From the NCBI GenBank assembly GCA_964346725.1, contig CAYFVM010000027.1:1-32735 (forward strand): 32,735 nucleotides of DNA, in the 5' to 3' direction. The first letter of the stretch is position 1. Each line of letters starts with the position of its first letter. Below are positions 30,280 to 32,735 of this stretch, in pieces. The position numbers were made by a program, and so were the translations under genes. The DNA is from UBA1715 sp964346725. Lineage in GTDB: Bacteria; Bacteroidota; Bacteroidia; Bacteroidales; UBA1715. Under the pieces are notes generated by a model. That model had not been told where the DNA came from and ran no database searches. It worked only from the letters and a program-made list of their open reading frames with translations.

Positions 30280-32735
30280 ATGAGAAAATTTTTTCTTTCA
30301 ATATTGTTACTTGCAGGGATTGCAAGTTCAATAAATGTAAAAGCGCAAGATTTGACCATATCGGGAGGTAACTGTATCTCTACAATGATATGCGCTAACG
30401 GTAATGTGTTTGCGTGGGGTAACAACTCATGGACGGTAAATAACAGTCAAACGTTTTATGGTTCTTTGGGTACCGGTAACACTACTGATGCAATTATTAA
30501 TACGCCAACCTTGGTAGCTCTTCCAGCTGCGGCAAAACCAATCAAACAGGTAGATGCCGGTTCTGGTGCACACATTATAGCCATGGGTTGTAATGGTACA
30601 GTGTGGTGTTGGGGAAACAATGGTACAAAACAAATTGGTAACACAAATTGTACTGATTTGTATGCAACAACGCCTTATCAAGTAATGGCAGGACAGGTTC
30701 CTTCTGCTTCTGGTTTTTTGGAAGGGGTTTCCTATATTTCGGGAGGTAACGATGAAAACTATGCAATTTTGGAAACCGGTGAATTGGTTGCGTGGGGACA
30801 AAATGATCAAGGACAGCTTGGTTGTGGAACGATTAGTGCCTACGAAGCAACTCCTCGATATGTATGCAAAGCTGATGGTACGCATTTGACAGGTGTTATT
30901 ATGGTTGAAGCTGGTGATGCTACCGGATATGCTTTGGTAGATGAAGATGGAGATGGTGTTGGTACTGTTTACTCTTGGGGGGCAGATGATGCGTCTCAAT
31001 TAGGTCGTGTAGCAACAGTTGCAGAACCTAAAACCTATGCTGCTCCTTGTTATAAAAACGCAAGCGATCCTACGTCGCCTGTAAAAGGAGCTATTCTTGA
31101 TAATATTGTTTCATTAACTGCCGGTGACTGTATGGCTCTTGTTATAGATGAAGATGGTTATGTGTGGTCATGGGGACATGGTGCGTGGGGAGGATTGTGT
31201 GGTAGCTGGGCATGGGGTTGCGATTGTTACTATGCAAACCAAGTACTTGGAGGAGAAACAGGAGAGCCCTATTTGAAAGCGAAAGCAGTTTCTGCCGGAC
31301 AAGGTTTTGGCATGGCTATTACTCTTGATGGAAAAGCTGTTGCTTGGGGAAATAATGGTGCAACGAGTTTAAGTGGTGGTAATCTTGGAAATGGAACCAC
31401 AACAAGTTCGCCAACACCGGTGTATATAAAGTTAAACGCAGCTTCTCCTATAGAAGGCTGTGTTTCTATTTCCGATGGTGATACATGGGGATTTATTACA
31501 TTATCGAACAATGCAATTTATACATGGGGTGATAATAGTGTTGGACAATTAGGTATCGGTTCTACAGTTCATAAGGAATATGCTGTAGCAATGGGATCTC
31601 TTGATGGTTGCGATGTTCCCGATCCAAAACCTGTAGTTGTAATGCCGGAAGACTTCTACACTTGCGTACCATTTTCATATACTATAAATCCAAATTTTGT
31701 CAATACCAATAATAATTACAAATATGAATGGTATAAAAATGATGTTTTGTTAACCCAGCATGGTACGACTAGTGAAACTATTACTGTTACAGAAACAGGA
31801 ACATATAAGTTAGAACTTACATATATTGGCGATAATTCTCCTTGTGGTATGGATCCTGCAGTGGGTGAAGTTACTATTTCTGAGTATACACCAGATTTTA
31901 CCATACCGACTAATTTGAAATTTTGTCCGCCCAATTTCACCGTAAATGTAAATGGTGATGGTGTGTATGAATATTACACGGCAAAAACTGGAGGGTTCTA
32001 TTTGGGAACTAGCTACCAAAGTAATCCTACAACTTTTGCTTCAAATAAAGTTACTGAAATATCAGGTAGTTCGTATACCGTGTATGTAGAAGAAAAAGGA
32101 AACAAAGCAGGAGTAACTCATAGTTCCACTGCTGCCCAGGCTGAGCCGTGGACGTTGAGTGATGCGAATGGAAGTTATATACAAATTAAGGTATATGATG
32201 ATATTGTATTGGATAGTTTGACATTGTGGGTAAAGGGAGGACAAAATCCTTGGATGAAAGTAACACAGACATCATGGCATCCAACTGCTGAATATGATAC
32301 AACCTATGGTGTGGGCACAGAAGCGGCATACCAAGTAGGTATATACGATGGTGCAAGTTCTCCAGGAACGTTAATATACTCTAGTTTGGAATATACAGGT
32401 ATGTATTTTAGTGATACCACTGTAGCAGTAACCATTCCTGTTGATATTGCTCTTGCTGGTTCTTCAGGAGGAGAGGTTTATTGGATTGGTTTGCCAGTAA
32501 AAGCAGGTAGTATGTACTATGCAAGTGCAACAGGATCTTTCCCCTATGGAGATAATGTAACAGGTAATATTTTGCAAATTACAGGGGCATATCAATATGC
32601 TTCTAAAACTTGGAACCCACCATTCCATAATTTGGCATTCCATACGGCACAAAATTACTGTGATAGAACTCCAATCACAGTAACCGAAGATTGTCCATGT
32701 AACAAGCCTGATGATATCACGTTGACGGTGAGTGA
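30280..32735 (+). CDS. Secreted RCC1-repeat beta-propeller protein (3' end outside window)
   Basis: The frame is open from the ATG at 30280 to the end of the window (818 codons, no stop). A signal peptide MRKFFLSILLLAGIASSINVKA is followed by seven RCC1-type blades. Their invariant Trp-Gly pairs fall at residues 46, 111, 172, 233, 298, 356 and 416, 58-65 apart, several followed by GQLG-type motifs (WGQNDQGQLGCG, WGDNSVGQLGIG). A seven-blade propeller is therefore complete by about residue 440. An Ig-like region (about 450-540) with EWYKNDVLL and ETGTYKLEL follows, then further beta-rich sequence with a probable adhesion role (WVKGGQNPWMKV, YWIGLPVKAG). In this organism such proteins are usually T9SS cargo, but the C-terminus that would show it is missing. 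Bacterial RCC1 propellers lack a general assigned function. Confidence 0.85.
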   Translation, partial: MRKFFLSILLLAGIASSINVKAQDLTISGGNCISTMICANGNVFAWGNNSWTVNNSQTFYGSLGTGNTTDAIINTPTLVALPAAAKPIKQVDAGSGAHIIAMGCNGTVWCWGNNGTKQIGNTNCTDLYATTPYQVMAGQVPSASGFLEGVSYISGGNDENYAILETGELVAWGQNDQGQLGCGTISAYEATPRYVCKADGTHLTGVIMVEAGDATGYALVDEDGDGVGTVYSWGADDASQLGRVATVAEPKTYAAPCYKNASDPTSPVKGAILDNIVSLTAGDCMALVIDEDGYVWSWGHGAWGGLCGSWAWGCDCYYANQVLGGETGEPYLKAKAVSAGQGFGMAITLDGKAVAWGNNGATSLSGGNLGNGTTTSSPTPVYIKLNAASPIEGCVSISDGDTWGFITLSNNAIYTWGDNSVGQLGIGSTVHKEYAVAMGSLDGCDVPDPKPVVVMPEDFYTCVPFSYTINPNFVNTNNNYKYEWYKNDVLLTQHGTTSETITVTETGTYKLELTYIGDNSPCGMDPAVGEVTISEYTPDFTIPTNLKFCPPNFTVNVNGDGVYEYYTAKTGGFYLGTSYQSNPTTFASNKVTEISGSSYTVYVEEKGNKAGVTHSSTAAQAEPWTLSDANGSYIQIKVYDDIVLDSLTLWVKGGQNPWMKVTQTSWHPTAEYDTTYGVGTEAAYQVGIYDGASSPGTLIYSSLEYTGMYFSDTTVAVTIPVDIALAGSSGGEVYWIGLPVKAGSMYYASATGSFPYGDNVTGNILQITGAYQYASKTWNPPFHNLAFHTAQNYCDRTPITVTEDCPCNKPDDITLTVS

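Noticed and set aside
30427..30999. 190-codon open frame on the minus strand inside the RCC1 gene
   Set aside because: It is antisense to well-formed RCC1 blades, has Cys/Thr-rich composition caused by the repeats, and shows no recognisable domain.

Overview
The window is an AT-rich chromosomal segment from a member of the Bacteroidota, most likely order Bacteroidales. Three things support this. Secreted proteins carry type IX secretion (T9SS) tails of both kinds: a type A tail on the protein at 1-1182 and a CHU_C/type B tail on the protein at 19836-21008. Promoters fit the Bacteroidota consensus (TTTG at -33, TAnnTTTG at -7) rather than the E. coli one. Family variants also fit, including a Tgt without its zinc cysteines, a BatA-domain protein and a TonB receptor with a carboxypeptidase-like regulatory domain. 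I cannot name a genus.

Layout. 1-1182 is the 3' end of a FIVAR-repeat T9SS cargo gene, followed by a strong terminator. recQ (1257-3170, +) and a TrpB2-type tryptophan synthase beta gene (3224-4588, -) converge on a shared terminator; the trpB gene has a structured leader with an intrinsic terminator. An AsmA-family gene and an orphan histidine kinase form a minus-strand pair (8855-4817). Next come a GNAT gene and pssA (+), a phosphodiesterase/GNAT pair (-), a SlyD-type isomerase with a Cys-rich tail, and a Rel-family (p)ppGpp synthetase (+). lptF/G and tgt follow on the minus strand, then gltX (+).

18264-25527 is a minus-strand cell-envelope block: TonB-dependent receptor, BatA/VWA membrane protein, a CHU_C-tailed PKD protein and an O-antigen-ligase-like protein. 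An internal consensus promoter probably splits it into two units. A small lipoprotein gene and a YciO/YrdC-family gene converge at 26199. A signal recognition particle RNA gene (26833-26935, -) with its own promoter and terminator lies upstream of the YciO gene. A plus-strand run of glycosyltransferase, 6-phosphofructokinase and murI follows. The window ends inside a large secreted RCC1 seven-blade propeller protein (30280 onward).

Most of the window is housekeeping and envelope biogenesis: tRNA charging and modification, stringent response, phospholipid synthesis, LPS transport, peptidoglycan precursor and T9SS cargo. I see no insertion sequence, CRISPR array, tRNA gene or phage module. No clearly novel multi-gene system is present. 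The features most worth checking are the trpB leader RNA, the hydrolase-dead Rel protein with a corrected start, the zinc-less Tgt, the inverted repeat before the RCC1 gene, and an unexplained repeat-bearing block between tgt and gltX.
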